Under the pieces are notes generated by a model that made no database searches, was not told the DNA's origin, and saw only the letters and a list, made by a program, of their open reading frames with translations. A stretch of DNA of 64,000 nucleotides from positions 1 through 64,000 of the forward strand of contig NZ_JAFCLU010000031.1 of the NCBI RefSeq assembly GCF_018130385.1, in the 5' to 3' direction. Each line of letters starts with the position of its first letter. The first letter of the stretch is position 1. This DNA comes from Bradyrhizobium sp. AUGA SZCCT0283. GTDB taxonomy: Bacteria; Pseudomonadota; Alphaproteobacteria; Rhizobiales; Xanthobacteraceae. Of this stretch, positions 8,773 to 18,850 are shown one piece after another. Both the position numbers and the translations under genes were made by a program.

Positions 8773-10137
8773 ATGAAAAACATGGTGCGGAATTACGATG
8801 GCGGGATCACAACCTCTCCCGCGCAACTCGTGTTTCCCAGCACCGTTGCCGAGATTCAATCGGTCCTGAGAGATACCGGCCGCTACCCTGGTCCGGTCCG
8901 GGCGATGGGTAGCTATCATTCCTTGACGCCATGCGCATCCTCGGACGGAACTATCATCAACATGTCCGGCATGAAGCGGATCATCGAGATCGATCGAGAG
9001 GGAATGACATTCACGGCCGAGGCGGGTCTTCAGTTTATCGACGCGTCGCGGACGCTGCGCGCGCAGAACCTCCAATTCCTGACCAACATCGAAATCGGGA
9101 ACATGACGCTCGGTGCTGCGGCTTGCTGCCATACGAAGGACGGCTTGGACGGGGGCGAGTTCGGGCAGGTCGGATCATACCTCATAGGCATCAAATGGGT
9201 GACACCCAGCGGTGAGTTGGCGGAAGCGTCGGAGACGAATGACCCGGATCTACTGTACCTCATGCGCTCGAGTTACGGCCTATGTGGGGTCGTCTATGAG
9301 GTCACGTTTCGCATCAAGCCGCTGGAAGCGATCCAGTTCAGCTACCTGCCGCGTCCGATCAAAGATCTGACCGAGAAGGAGGTGGACGAGATCATCGATG
9401 CGTCGAAAGGCTTGATCTGCTGGACGGTCGGCAGAAAGGCACACTTCCAGACGCGAAAGCATGTCGACCATGTTGGACCGTTCGCGTCGCTATTCGCCGC
9501 CGGTCGACGCACCCTGTGGAATCACACCGAGGCCCGTGTGGGCCGGTTCATTGACAGCCGCATCCCGACCAAGCCGCTTAGGAATGCGTCCCTCGATGCT
9601 TGGTTTGCTGGCAGCAAGCTGCTGATGTCGACGCTGTACCTGGTGGGCGGGGCGACCTTGTATAATCCCGACAAGACGATCGACTACAGCAGGACTCTGC
9701 CATCTGCGAAATATGCATTCACATTCTGGGCGTTCCCCCGCAGTCAATGGCTGGGCGCGCTGCGCGAATACGTGGAGTTCAGTGAGAAGTATTTCAAGAA
9801 ATACGACTTTCGCTGCAACATGGCGCTTGGCTCATACTTCATCCGGAAGGATACTCACTCCATTTTATCTTACACGCACGATGGAGACATCTTCTCGATC
9901 GACCCCATTCACGCTTACACGGATAAGCCGGCTTGGGACGGATTTCTAAAGGAATTCAATGAGTTTGCCTACAAGCGGAACGGCATTCCATTGCTCAACC
10001 AGAGCCCATTCGTCGAGAGGCAGCATGTCGAGGCAGCCTATGGGGCGAGATGGAAGGAGTTCTCTGCGCGAGTTAAACAAGCGGACCCACAACGGCGTAT
10101 GCTAAATCCATTCTTTGCTGAACTGTTGAGCGCGTGA
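8773..10137 (+). CDS. FAD-linked oxidase (aldonolactone oxidase-like)
   Basis: A protein of about 454 aa. The N-terminal half is a PCMH-type FAD-binding domain: FPSTVAEIQSVL, VRAMGSYHSLTP (pyrophosphate loop), GLQFIDASRTLRAQ, GNMTLGAAACCHT and SYGLCGVVYEVTFRI. The C-terminal end DPQRRMLNPFFAELL resembles the closing motif of D-arabinono-1,4-lactone/L-gulonolactone oxidases. These enzymes oxidise sugar lactones or related alcohols with O2. The His of the usual covalent-flavin loop is not clear: SYHS may serve. The start is uncertain. ATG 8773 lies just before the conserved region; ATG 8734 is also possible, and neither has a strong ribosome binding site. It is followed by 230 nt of non-coding sequence, then the cyclase gene on the same strand. 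Confidence 0.8.
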   Translation: MKNMVRNYDGGITTSPAQLVFPSTVAEIQSVLRDTGRYPGPVRAMGSYHSLTPCASSDGTIINMSGMKRIIEIDREGMTFTAEAGLQFIDASRTLRAQNLQFLTNIEIGNMTLGAAACCHTKDGLDGGEFGQVGSYLIGIKWVTPSGELAEASETNDPDLLYLMRSSYGLCGVVYEVTFRIKPLEAIQFSYLPRPIKDLTEKEVDEIIDASKGLICWTVGRKAHFQTRKHVDHVGPFASLFAAGRRTLWNHTEARVGRFIDSRIPTKPLRNASLDAWFAGSKLLMSTLYLVGGATLYNPDKTIDYSRTLPSAKYAFTFWAFPRSQWLGALREYVEFSEKYFKKYDFRCNMALGSYFIRKDTHSILSYTHDGDIFSIDPIHAYTDKPAWDGFLKEFNEFAYKRNGIPLLNQSPFVERQHVEAAYGARWKEFSARVKQADPQRRMLNPFFAELLSA

Positions 10138-10368
10138 GGCCCGGCTCAGAGACTGCCCAACGGGAAGGGAAGCGCTTGTGATGCCCAAGCTGGAAGCCTA
10201 GTCTGGCGTGATTGAGATTAGGGTGGTTGTCGATTGGTCGCTTGAAGCGTTGCGGACTTGTTTTCAGTGATTGGGCTCAAGCAGATCGGCAAGGGGATCT
10301 TAAACTCATAGCGAAGAAGAAGCGAAGCTCAAAACGATCCGCGGACCATCGTCAGAATTCCTGGATGA

Positions 10369-13300
10369 ATGATGGACGATCTTCACGACAGAACAACTGA
10401 ACGCCGTCAGGTCACGGTTCTGTTCTGCGACATAGTCGATTCAACCGGTCTCTCTGAGCGTTGCGACATTGAGGACCTGAGAGAGATTTTACTGGAATTC
10501 CAGGCGATCAGCTCCCAGTGCATCAAGAATGCTGGGGGCATTGTCGTCAACTACATCGGTGACGGCATTCGCGCCGAGTTCGGGTATCCCCTCGCGTCGG
10601 AGCACGAGGCTGAGAGCGCGGTACACGCTGGCCTGCTGTTATTGCGGGGTATTCAAGAGCTCAGCGAGCGCTCGACGGCGACGATCCAGGAACCGCTTCG
10701 CGTCCGGATCGGTTTACACACGGGCGTGGCGGTGATCGGCAAGGCGGGGCGGGACCATGTGCACGACGGAACGGAGATCGTCGGCGAAACGCCCAACATC
10801 GCATTCCGGTTGCAGGAAATAGGCGAGCCCAATTCGCTGGTGATCAGCGGTGAGACCAAGCGCCTGCTACGCGGCAAATTCCCGTTGCGACCGCTCGGGA
10901 TGCGCACGCTCAAAGGACTGTCGCGGAAAATTGAAGTTTTCCTCGTCCTGGGAGAGGCGGTGGAAGATGACGTGGCGCATCGCGCACGCCATCGCAATGC
11001 CTTGCCCCTGGTCAATAGGGTCGCCGAAATCGGCGAGTTGCTGCAAGCGTGGGAGTTAGCGAAGAGCGGACGGGGACACACGGTGGAAATCACCGGGGAG
11101 CCCGGGATCGGCAAATCGCGCTTGGCACTGGAGCTGATCGACAAAACCGGGCTGCCCGACGACTTGATTCTAGCGGTCCAAGCCTCTGCCCAGCACCAGA
11201 ACACGCCGCTATACCCGATCATAAGGACCCTCGAGCAGCGCATCGGTATTCGCAAGGATGAAGGCGCCGAGGCCAATTCGGCGCGCCTGCGCGAATTCCT
11301 TTCCACAACGCCTGCCGGCGACGAGGAGCAGTATGTGCTGATCGGCCAAATGCTTGGCTTACCTACGTATGGCACATCGAGCGCGACAGTTCCCGATGCG
11401 CAGGAGCGGCGTCGGAAGACCCGCGACGCGGTTGTGCAGCTGTTGACGTCGCACGCCCACGGCGGCGCGGGCCTGATACTGGTCGAGGATTTTCACTGGA
11501 CCGATCCATCGACGATCGAGATCGTCGAGCGTATCGCTGGCCAGATCGGCAACGCGCCGATTCTGCTCGTGATCACCAGCCGGGCGACTACCATTCACAG
11601 CGGTTCGCTGATGATCCGGCGCATACTGCTTCAGCGTCTTGACGACGACGACTGCCGCGATCTCGCCGGCTCCGTCGTCCGCGACAAGCGGCTGCCTAGC
11701 CAGTTGATCCAGCAGATCGTCGCGCGATCGGACGGCGTGCCATTGTTCGTAGAAGAGTTGGCGGCGGCCGCCCTCGAGACCGGCCAGGTCGATCCGGGCG
11801 TCAGAAGTGGGATCGTTGCCAGTGGGCCCGCCGAAGTGCCATCGGCGCTCTACGACTCCCTGATGCTCCGTCTCGAGCGGCTCGGCGATGCCAAGGTGAT
11901 CGCTCAGCTCGCGTCGGTGATCGGGCGCAGTTTCTCGCATCGACTTCTGGCGGCTGTTGCGAGCGAGCACCACAACACCCTTGAACCCGCTCTCGAGCGG
12001 CTGCGCGCGTCCGGACTGATAGGGCTCGAGCGCAGTGGCGACCAAAAGGTCTACTCTTTCAAGCATGCTCTGGTGCGGGACGTAGCGTACTATTCGCTCC
12101 TCAAGCGGCAGAGACGAGAGCTTCATGCCCGCGTCGCCGAGGAGATCGAATTCCAGCTGCCGGAGATCACCAACAGGGAACCCGACTACCTCGCGCAGCA
12201 CCTGTCGGAGGCCGGCCGCACCTCGCGAGCGGCGCAGATGTGGCTCAAAGCGGCAAAGCAAGCAGCCGAGCGCTCGGCAAATCTGGAGGCCATCGCGCAA
12301 CTTAACACGGCGCGGGAAGAGATCAGGAAGCTCCCTGCTGGACTTGAACGGGACAATCTGGAGCTGAACGCCCAGATTGCGCTGATCGGACCGACGATCG
12401 CGCTACAGGGATGGGGTGCCGACGCGGTCGCCGATGTGAGCAGCCGCGCCATCGAGCTCTGCCGCGCTTTGGACAACGATCCGCGCATCTTTCCGGCGCT
12501 GTACGCGCGGTGGTCGTACCTACGAGTTGCAAGCGATGTGCGGGAGGCCGGCGCGCTGGCGCGAGACTTTCTGACGCTCGCCGAGCTGAAAGGAACGAGA
12601 GCCGATCGAATGGTCGGCCACCGGTTGCTTGGCACGTCGCTACTTGACGGCGAGACTGAAAAGGCGCGCGATCATCTCGAGCGGGCAGCCAAACTCTACG
12701 ATGCAACCGCCGACCGCGCAACGGCCGTCATATACGGGACCGATGTGCAGGTCACGAGCCTATCCAACCTGTGCATTTCCTGCTGGCTGCTGGGCCGGGT
12801 TACCGAAGCGGTCGCACACGGGCGAGACGCGCTCGAATATGCAGACCAATTGTCGCACGCTCATACCTTCGGCTACGCCTGTGCTCACGCTTGCATGCTG
12901 TACACACTGGAGCGAGACGTACGAACGGTGCAGGCGCTCGCACAGCGGCTGCTTGCGCGCGCGATCGAACGGGAGCTACCGCTGTGGATCCTGGTGGCGC
13001 GGTCATTTCTCGGCTGGTCCGAGGTCGAATCCGGCCGCTTGGCGGAGGGCATCGACACGTTGGAGAAGCTGCGCGACTCCTTTCAGAACGCGCACCTTGT
13101 CTACTGGCTGCCCACCTACCTTTGCTGGCTTGCTGAGGCATATGTCCGCACCGATAAGCTGGCGGAAGCTAGACGTTGTCTCGAGCAGGCGCGCAACGTC
13201 TTCGCGCGGGGCGGCAACTACTGGTACGAGGTCGAATGTCTTCGTATCGAAGGGCGGCTTGCCGCGCACGCGCAAATCAATGATGCTGCACTCGCTGAAC

Positions 13301-13527
13301 GGTGCTTCGAGCAATCGCTGGCGCTCGCCCGCCAGCGCGGCCAACGAGGATTTGCCTTGCGCGCGGCGGGCAGTCTTGCCGGCCTTCTCGCCGCCAAAGG
13401 CCAGACCGAACGTGCACACACGCTGCTGCAATACGAATTACAATTCTTCGCCGATCAGCCGGACCGCGGCGATCGCGCAGATGCCAAAGCGATATTGCGC
13501 TCCCTCCAAGGAGGCTCTCAAGGCTGA
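10369..13527 (+). CDS. Class III adenylate/guanylate cyclase fused to AAA-type ATPase and TPR repeats
   Basis: A 1052-aa multidomain signalling protein. Residues 1-195 form a class III cyclase catalytic domain: VTVLFCDIVDST carries the first metal Asp, YIGDGIRAEFGYP the second, and RVRIGLHTGVAVIG follows. Residues about 215-560 form a STAND-like ATPase with Walker A GEPGIGKSRL, Walker B LILVEDFHWTDPST and a helical winged part. The remainder (about 600-1052) is helical TPR-like sequence. This architecture is common in rhizobia. The ATPase/TPR part is thought to sense a ligand or partner and gate cAMP synthesis; that is family knowledge, not shown here. No membrane span is seen, so it should be cytoplasmic. 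The frame is intact over 3.2 kb, in contrast with the broken genes around it. Confidence 0.9.
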   Translation: MMDDLHDRTTERRQVTVLFCDIVDSTGLSERCDIEDLREILLEFQAISSQCIKNAGGIVVNYIGDGIRAEFGYPLASEHEAESAVHAGLLLLRGIQELSERSTATIQEPLRVRIGLHTGVAVIGKAGRDHVHDGTEIVGETPNIAFRLQEIGEPNSLVISGETKRLLRGKFPLRPLGMRTLKGLSRKIEVFLVLGEAVEDDVAHRARHRNALPLVNRVAEIGELLQAWELAKSGRGHTVEITGEPGIGKSRLALELIDKTGLPDDLILAVQASAQHQNTPLYPIIRTLEQRIGIRKDEGAEANSARLREFLSTTPAGDEEQYVLIGQMLGLPTYGTSSATVPDAQERRRKTRDAVVQLLTSHAHGGAGLILVEDFHWTDPSTIEIVERIAGQIGNAPILLVITSRATTIHSGSLMIRRILLQRLDDDDCRDLAGSVVRDKRLPSQLIQQIVARSDGVPLFVEELAAAALETGQVDPGVRSGIVASGPAEVPSALYDSLMLRLERLGDAKVIAQLASVIGRSFSHRLLAAVASEHHNTLEPALERLRASGLIGLERSGDQKVYSFKHALVRDVAYYSLLKRQRRELHARVAEEIEFQLPEITNREPDYLAQHLSEAGRTSRAAQMWLKAAKQAAERSANLEAIAQLNTAREEIRKLPAGLERDNLELNAQIALIGPTIALQGWGADAVADVSSRAIELCRALDNDPRIFPALYARWSYLRVASDVREAGALARDFLTLAELKGTRADRMVGHRLLGTSLLDGETEKARDHLERAAKLYDATADRATAVIYGTDVQVTSLSNLCISCWLLGRVTEAVAHGRDALEYADQLSHAHTFGYACAHACMLYTLERDVRTVQALAQRLLARAIERELPLWILVARSFLGWSEVESGRLAEGIDTLEKLRDSFQNAHLVYWLPTYLCWLAEAYVRTDKLAEARRCLEQARNVFARGGNYWYEVECLRIEGRLAAHAQINDAALAERCFEQSLALARQRGQRGFALRAAGSLAGLLAAKGQTERAHTLLQYELQFFADQPDRGDRADAKAILRSLQGGSQG

Positions 13528-13807
13528 CAGCGCTTTGAAGCTGGGCTGGCGTAACTCTCGAAGCGAGACGAAGCGAGACGTGGGTGAACGGAAAAGGCGC
13601 CCGCCGGCTCGGCCTGAAGGCGCTCTGCGCCGGGCGGGACGCAGTTCGAGTCGCGGACGACCGCGAAAGTCGCTCCAATGCGAAGCACTATTCAATTCGG
13701 ACGCATGACCGTCGCCTTATAACGGCGAGGACACCACCCGCTATGAATCGAAGCTTCTCCTCGTTCCAGTTTGGGCGGCCATTCTGAAACGCCTCGAAAA
13801 ACAATGA

Positions 13808-13826
13808 GGCGCTCCTTAGGAGCGCC
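13808..13826. terminator. Strong hairpin, possible terminator of the cyclase gene
   Basis: A perfect 8-bp stem GGCGCTCC/GGAGCGCC with a TTA loop, about 280 nt past the cyclase stop. It is followed by AAATTG rather than a T run, and AAAAACAAT lies before it, so it would terminate better on the minus strand. The rest of 13528-13967 shows nothing definite. Confidence 0.4.
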
Positions 13827-13967
13827 AAATTGCCACCATTCAGAATAAAATTGCGAACTATGGGCTTGGATCTGCCATTGTGCGGCCTCCTCCTTGCGCA
13901 GCTATCGGGCAAAGCCAAATTGCGTCAAGCTGATGTTGGATAACGTTGGCGCAAGCTAATCTTCACG

Positions 13968-14259
13968 ATGACGCAAATGGACGCCAGAATTGCCGAACTC
14001 GTGGCGCGGCTCACGGCACTGGAACGCGAGTGCGCGGAGATCGTAGCCGAGATCGACACTCTACGATCGGCGCGGAGTGGGAAGACCGCGGCTATCAAAG
14101 TGGTCCCTTCCGCAAAAACCGGCGATCCCATCGACGGGAATTCGTCAATCGAAAGGAAGCCGGATAATTCCTTTCAGCCTGTCCAAGGGTGGATTTTGTG
14201 CGTGGATATCGCCGGCTTTGAAAGGAACGAGACCAACTCCCGGCTATCATTGCATATGA
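13968..14259 (+). pseudogene. Relic resembling the N-terminus of a TOTE-type primase
   Basis: The frame from ATG 13968 starts MTQMDARIAELVARLTALER and continues as a coiled coil to about residue 35. This N-terminus is the kind found on archaeo-eukaryotic primases of TOTE conflict systems. In a shifted frame (14140-14256) the sequence continues with KG and GTRPTPGY at spacings like the next conserved block of such primases. The bulk of the enzyme is absent. Formally this frame stays open into the next gene, making a 635-codon ORF, but the downstream gene has its own start and ribosome binding site. I regard the fusion as an artefact of decay. The TOTE assignment is from memory of the family and is tentative. 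Confidence 0.4.
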
Positions 14260-14276
14260 TTCGCGGAGGCACCTCG

Positions 14277-15875
14277 ATGAGCCGAGCCCAGCCAAAATCC
14301 TCGCCGACGGATGAGCATGCGAGACGGATCGCGCAGGCGATCGCTAAGGGTCGACCGCCCCCGTTCAATGATGCCTTCGATCGGTACTGCGAAAGCTCCC
14401 CGCGCGAAATCTTTGCCGCCTTCACAGGCGCGGCTCGCCACATGCCTCCGGCCGGCCAGGATGAGCCGCTTGCGATCGGTTATCTGTTTCTGCTGCAGCG
14501 GCTGCTCGAGCATCTTCGTTATCGCACCGATCGCGGTTACGCGGACGCAGCCAAACTGATCGCGGATTTTCAGGCCGACGTCGTCGCGCAGGTCGATGCC
14601 GGAAACGTCGACGGCCGCATGCTTGCCTTTGTGGGAGGAGCGCTGCATCAGTCGAAAATCCCTGCGTCGCCAGAGCTTGCCGCGGCGTCGACAAATCAGC
14701 TCGTTGATCGGAACCAGGATGGACCGCTTCCGACCGACGTCCGCGCCGCTCTCGCCGGCATCCTCGAAGCGTGCGACGGCGATCCATTCCTGGCCGTCGG
14801 CTCGCTGATCGAAAGCGGTCATGCCATGCCGGCGGAAACCCGTAGCGCCTTGGCCGTGGGCCTGGCGCTTGCCGGCATCCCCAAAGCGCGTGGCGCCGCG
14901 GTTCTGTTCCTGCTCGATCCAGATTCGACTGTGCGCCGGGCGGTTGCCGGAGCGCTTGCGCAGGTCGCAGCCTCGCTGACGTCGACCGAGGTTCGGCGGC
15001 TGATTACGATGCGCAATTGGCGACCCGAGAAGGAACGAGCCGCGGTCGACACGGTTATCCGCAAGGCGCGGGCGGCTGGGATCGATTGCGCACCATGGGA
15101 GGCTGGCACCATAGAGGCAATTGTCGCCACCGCCGTCGATGGAGCCACAGCGCAAGGATTCCTTCTGATATCCCCGGTTGGACGGAAAAAGCGAATATCA
15201 TCGGTCCTGATCAAGGGAGGGATCGCGGATGCATGGAGTGGCGAACCGGAATCGCGCCGCCAGATCGAGATGAGTCTCGCCGCCGCTGGGATGGAAACCC
15301 CTACGCTTGCCGTATCCCGATCATATCTCGATCGCATCGTGGCGCACGAACTGGCGCTCAGTATTGAGAAACGGGAAGCGCCGCCGTTCGGCCTGCTCCA
15401 AGTCGCCGAAACTATCGGCGGTGCCGATTGGCAACCCGCGCGCATGGCGTTTGGTGAAACGCTCGCCGGGCTGATCGCCGAGGTCCCCAAGGCGATGTGT
15501 GAGCCCGCCACGCTCGCTTCGGTGCTGCGGAAGAGCAACGAACTTGCCGAGCTGGAGGCCGTCGCACAATCCTGGTTTGAGGACGACCCGCAGGTCGCTC
15601 AAGCGGTGGAGCGCGCCGGCGGCCGTGATCGCACCAAACTTGCTACCTATCTATTGCAGAGCGTTATTGCACGACATCGTGACAGATGGGCTGACATTGT
15701 ATTGCGGACGGCTCTGTGGATGCGTGAGGCGCCTGTGGCCGCCGATCTATGCTGGCGCGAACTCGCGATCGTTGCAAAGGCGCTCGCCGACGGACGGGAT
15801 GTGACGGAGATCGGATTGATGCGCGATATCGCATTGCGGACGATCGCGGTCCTCAAGGACGCTGGGCGGATGTGA
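14277..15875 (+). CDS. Unrecognised 532-aa helical protein
   Basis: Start ATG 14277 is preferred over the in-frame upstream ATG 13968, because GCGGAGG lies 6 nt before it and the sequence upstream has another origin. The 532-aa product is Ala-rich and mostly helical, with no signal peptide or membrane span. Recurrent segments such as ARGAAVLFLLDPDSTVRRAVAGAL and LTSTEVRRLITMRNW suggest HEAT-like repeat helices in the middle. One more hydrophobic patch, GFLLISPVGRKKRISSVLIKGG, looks like a small beta element. I do not recognise the family. It is followed by 300 nt of non-coding sequence. No partner gene is evident. Confidence 0.75.
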   Translation: MSRAQPKSSPTDEHARRIAQAIAKGRPPPFNDAFDRYCESSPREIFAAFTGAARHMPPAGQDEPLAIGYLFLLQRLLEHLRYRTDRGYADAAKLIADFQADVVAQVDAGNVDGRMLAFVGGALHQSKIPASPELAAASTNQLVDRNQDGPLPTDVRAALAGILEACDGDPFLAVGSLIESGHAMPAETRSALAVGLALAGIPKARGAAVLFLLDPDSTVRRAVAGALAQVAASLTSTEVRRLITMRNWRPEKERAAVDTVIRKARAAGIDCAPWEAGTIEAIVATAVDGATAQGFLLISPVGRKKRISSVLIKGGIADAWSGEPESRRQIEMSLAAAGMETPTLAVSRSYLDRIVAHELALSIEKREAPPFGLLQVAETIGGADWQPARMAFGETLAGLIAEVPKAMCEPATLASVLRKSNELAELEAVAQSWFEDDPQVAQAVERAGGRDRTKLATYLLQSVIARHRDRWADIVLRTALWMREAPVAADLCWRELAIVAKALADGRDVTEIGLMRDIALRTIAVLKDAGRM

Positions 15876-16172
15876 GAGAGCCACGGGCGCGTTTTGCGCC
15901 GCCTATTCGCCGAGTTGGGGGACGTGGCAGGTGAGGTGGCGCTCCAATCGATCGCAATTATACAGCAATTCAATGACATATAAGTTCGCAGTTGGCGCGC
16001 CATGAAATCAATGGCTTTAGTGGCCGCGCCACTACTTGTCGAGTATCGGTAAAATATACGTCGGTGGACTCTGGCGAAATTTCGTGGACGTCGAACGCAC
16101 GAACACGCCAGCGCTTCCGATTGTCTTAAGGGACAACAACGTTCTGACCGTCGAAACGCTCGCGTTTCAAGC

Positions 16173-16493
16173 ATGCATCCGCAGACATTCCTAAGTGGCT
16201 TCGAGACGTATACGCGGACCCGTAATGGGTTCAGGTTACAGGTTCATCTGGATGGACCAGTGGACCCGCACACGGGTTTCGTCACCGACTTCTTTGATAT
16301 CGAAAAATGCTTCGCCGGCGTCGTCGACGCGCTGGACCACAGGTGCCTGAACGACGTCGAGGGACTGGAGAACCCGACCGCCGAGAATATTGCGGTCTGG
16401 ATATGGGAGCGATTGAAGCCGGGTCTTGAGCAAATCTCGGCTGTTCGGGTCTACGAAACGGCGGACTGCTGGGCCAAATATCACGGCCGGTGA
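16173..16493 (+). pseudogene. 6-carboxytetrahydropterin synthase-like (QueD/PTPS), N-terminus lost
   Basis: The last two thirds match QueD/PTPS: LQVHLDGPVDPHTGFVTDF, DHRCLNDVEGLENPTAENIA and VYETADCWAKY. The conserved Asp-His (DHR) and the Glu in YETADC, which belong to the active site, are present. The N-terminal part normally holds the first zinc His and the CxxxHGHxY motif with the other two ligands. Here it is replaced by FETYTRTRNGF, so zinc cannot be bound in the usual way. QueD makes 6-carboxy-tetrahydropterin for queuosine synthesis. With three metal ligands missing it is most likely a dead gene with a damaged 5' end. Confidence 0.7.
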
Positions 16494-16716
16494 CCACAAC
16501 CGCACGCCGGCCCATTCGGATATCCAGATAGCCAGCGCGCAATGTCCGGTGTTGGGGAAAGCTGACGAGAGAGCGGACATGGCAAAATCGACCATTCCAT
16601 TGGCGGACATTCTAAATTTGACCAACGGCGCATCGCGGACAAACACGCCCCTTCGGTTCGCGCGGGTCTTTGCAGGTCGTCGCCGATCAGAAGACATAAG
16701 CTAGCCGCACGCCGCG

Positions 16717-18280
16717 CTATTCTGGCAGCCCGGCGGTCCGCAACGCCCCACCAAGGGCTTCCGCAAGCGCTGGGGCACAGTTCACGCCCGCAAACTGGCG
16801 GCTGTAGCGAAAGGCCGGCTGAAGCTCGAGCACACGCGTAGCGGCCGCCCTCGCTTCGTCGAACCGGCCAAGTTTGGCCAATGCGGCGGCCAATTGCACG
16901 TAAGTGATGCTGTGTGCCGGATTGGCTTGAACGGATTTGTAGGCCGCACGACAAGCTTCCTCGTAGCGGCCGCGCAACAAATGACTCATTGCTTGCGCGT
17001 CAAACGCGGCCCACGCCCAGGAATCGAACGGGCTTAGCCGCATACCCTGCTCGCTCCAATCTATTGCGCGTTCGGCTTCGCCGCCCCATCCGAAAATCAC
17101 GCTGCCGAGAATGTAGGTCAGCGCCGATGACGGGCTGATGGCGAGGGCGGCTTCCAATGCTGTGAATGCAGCGGCGCGATCGTGCTCATCCATGCCGATG
17201 GAAAATCCGGCCCACGTCAGAGCGAGCGCATCGTCTTGTCCATAGACAATGGCGGAGCGGGCGTGGCGGATCGAAGCAGCACGGTTGATCTCCTGCAGCC
17301 CGGCGCGAAGGAACAAGCAATGGTGACACATCGCGGCATTACCATGCGCAAGCGCATAAGTGGGCTCGAGCGCGATCGAACGATCAAGAAGTGCCAGCGC
17401 TCTCGTCACTTGCTCCGGCATACCTGAATCGACGTCAGGTTGGGCCCGCAGCACGAGATCGTAGGCATCGAGACTGTCAGGTCGTTTCCGCCTGACACGT
17501 TCGATTTCCGCTTTCCGCACGCTTGGCGCAATCGCGCCCACCGCCGACAGCGCGATCTCATCTTGAAGCGCGAAAATATCGTGGGAACTGCGGTCGTAGC
17601 GCTCGGCCCACACGTGCGCGCCGGTCGACGCGTCGATCATTTGGCCCGTCACGCGCACGCTGTCGCCGGCCTTCCGCACACTGCCTTCGAGGACATAGCG
17701 CACGCCAAGCTCGCGGCCGACCTGCTTTACGTCCACGGCGCGGCCCTTGTAGGTGAAGGTCGAGTTTTCGCGCGATGACGAAAAGCCAGTTTATGCGTGC
17801 CAAACCGGTGATGATGTCGTCGACCATCCCGTCGGCGAAATACTCCTGCTCCGGATCGCCGCTCAGGTTCGAGAACGGCAGAACGGCGACGGAGGGCTTT
17901 TCGGGCAATGTCGGTGCCGACGCGGCGAGGGCGGCAGCCGACGCATCGGGAACATTGATGACAACGGCCGGTCCGACATACCGATAGCCGCGCCGCGGCA
18001 GCGTTTCGATCCAGCTCCCGGCCTCCGCCGCGTCCGCCAGCACCCGGCGCAAGGCTGCGATCTGAACCGTTAGATTGTTATCGGCAACCGCCAATCCGCC
18101 CCAGCCGGCGTCGACCAGGGCGTCCTTGGACACCGGTACGCCCGGGTTTTCGAGCAGCCGGCGCAGCAGCGCGACGGCGCGCTGCCCAAGCATGGTCGGC
18201 TCGGCCCCGCGGTATAGAATGCCCGCCTCCGGGTCGAGGCGGAACGGGCCGAACTGGTAGTGGTCACTCCCGACTGTCAT
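16717..18280 (-). pseudogene. Winged-helix/TPR regulator (CadC-like head, TolB/TPR tail), one-base frameshift
   Basis: Two frames join into one protein of about 520 aa. The N-terminal part is an OmpR/CadC-type winged helix (LGQRAVALLRRLLEN, PRRGYRYVGP), then a proline-rich linker. A domain with SVAVLPFSNLSGDPEQEYFADGM follows, and the second frame carries VGRELGVRYVLEGSVRK and TPR repeats. The break lies at about 17768-17773 in an AAAA run: deletion of one A restores IARNSTFTYKGRAV, the expected family sequence. Such proteins are common rhizobial regulators; some have cyclase domains in place of the winged helix. ATG 18280 overlaps the upstream end of the cupin locus on the other strand. Either a true pseudogene, a slippage site, or an assembly error at the A run. 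Confidence 0.8.
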
Positions 18281-18388
18281 TCGACGCTTTTAGCAAATTT
18301 TTGGGAACGGATTCACGACTTCTCGGCACGGACGGCCGATGTTGCACAAGTGCTTGCAGAAATTGGCATTTGGTCAATGGAGGATCAC

Positions 18389-18850
18389 ATGAGCGCCGAT
18401 GCCGTCATTCGTATGCCCGATGAGAAGAAGGGGGTCATACTGCGTGGTCATCCTATGGTCTTCCTCGTCACCGGCGAAAACACCAGGCACACAAGCATGT
18501 TCGACTGGACGATCCCGGCGGGGTTCGCCACCGGGCGGCATGTTCACCGGCTGCAGGAGGAGACCTTCTACCTGCTCGAGGGCGAGTGTGAGTGGCATGT
18601 CGGCGACAGGACGATCCGCGCAACGCCCGGAACCTATCTGTTCATCCCGCCGGGGGTGCCGCACAACATCACGAATGTCAGTGAGAAGCCGGCTCGCGTG
18701 CTGATGACCGTTTCTCCGCCCGGCCATGAGCATTATTTCGAAGAGCTCGCGAAACTCGCGGCGCAGGGTGCGCCGGACCCCAAGGCGCTTGCTGATCTTC
18801 GAGATCGCTACGACACGGATCAGCTCTCGACTTTGACAACACGCGCGTAA
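18389..18850 (+). CDS. Cupin-domain protein
   Basis: A 153-aa single-domain cupin. ATG 18389 is chosen because GGAGG lies 6 nt upstream; a longer frame from 18260 has no such signal. Cupin motif 1 is GFATGRHVHRLQEETFYLLEG, with His, His and Glu as metal ligands; motif 2 is PGTYLFIPPGVPHNITN with the fourth His. These bind Fe, Mn or Ni in dioxygenases or isomerases; many stand-alone members have unknown substrates. The C-terminal helix is acidic. Its last 31 nt overlap the 3' end of the Hcp-like pseudogene on the opposite strand, so the two genes are convergent. Confidence 0.85.
   Translation: MSADAVIRMPDEKKGVILRGHPMVFLVTGENTRHTSMFDWTIPAGFATGRHVHRLQEETFYLLEGECEWHVGDRTIRATPGTYLFIPPGVPHNITNVSEKPARVLMTVSPPGHEHYFEELAKLAAQGAPDPKALADLRDRYDTDQLSTLTTRA

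Noticed and set aside
8434..9132. 232-codon minus-strand frame overlapping the start of the FAD oxidase
   Set aside because: No recognisable motif; most of it lies opposite the FAD-binding domain.
11359..12300. 313-codon minus-strand frame opposite the cyclase gene
   Set aside because: Antisense to the ATPase domain; no motif, no ribosome binding site.
13968..15875. A single 635-aa protein
   Set aside because: The first 100 codons look foreign (primase-like coiled coil), and ATG 14277 has its own good ribosome binding site.
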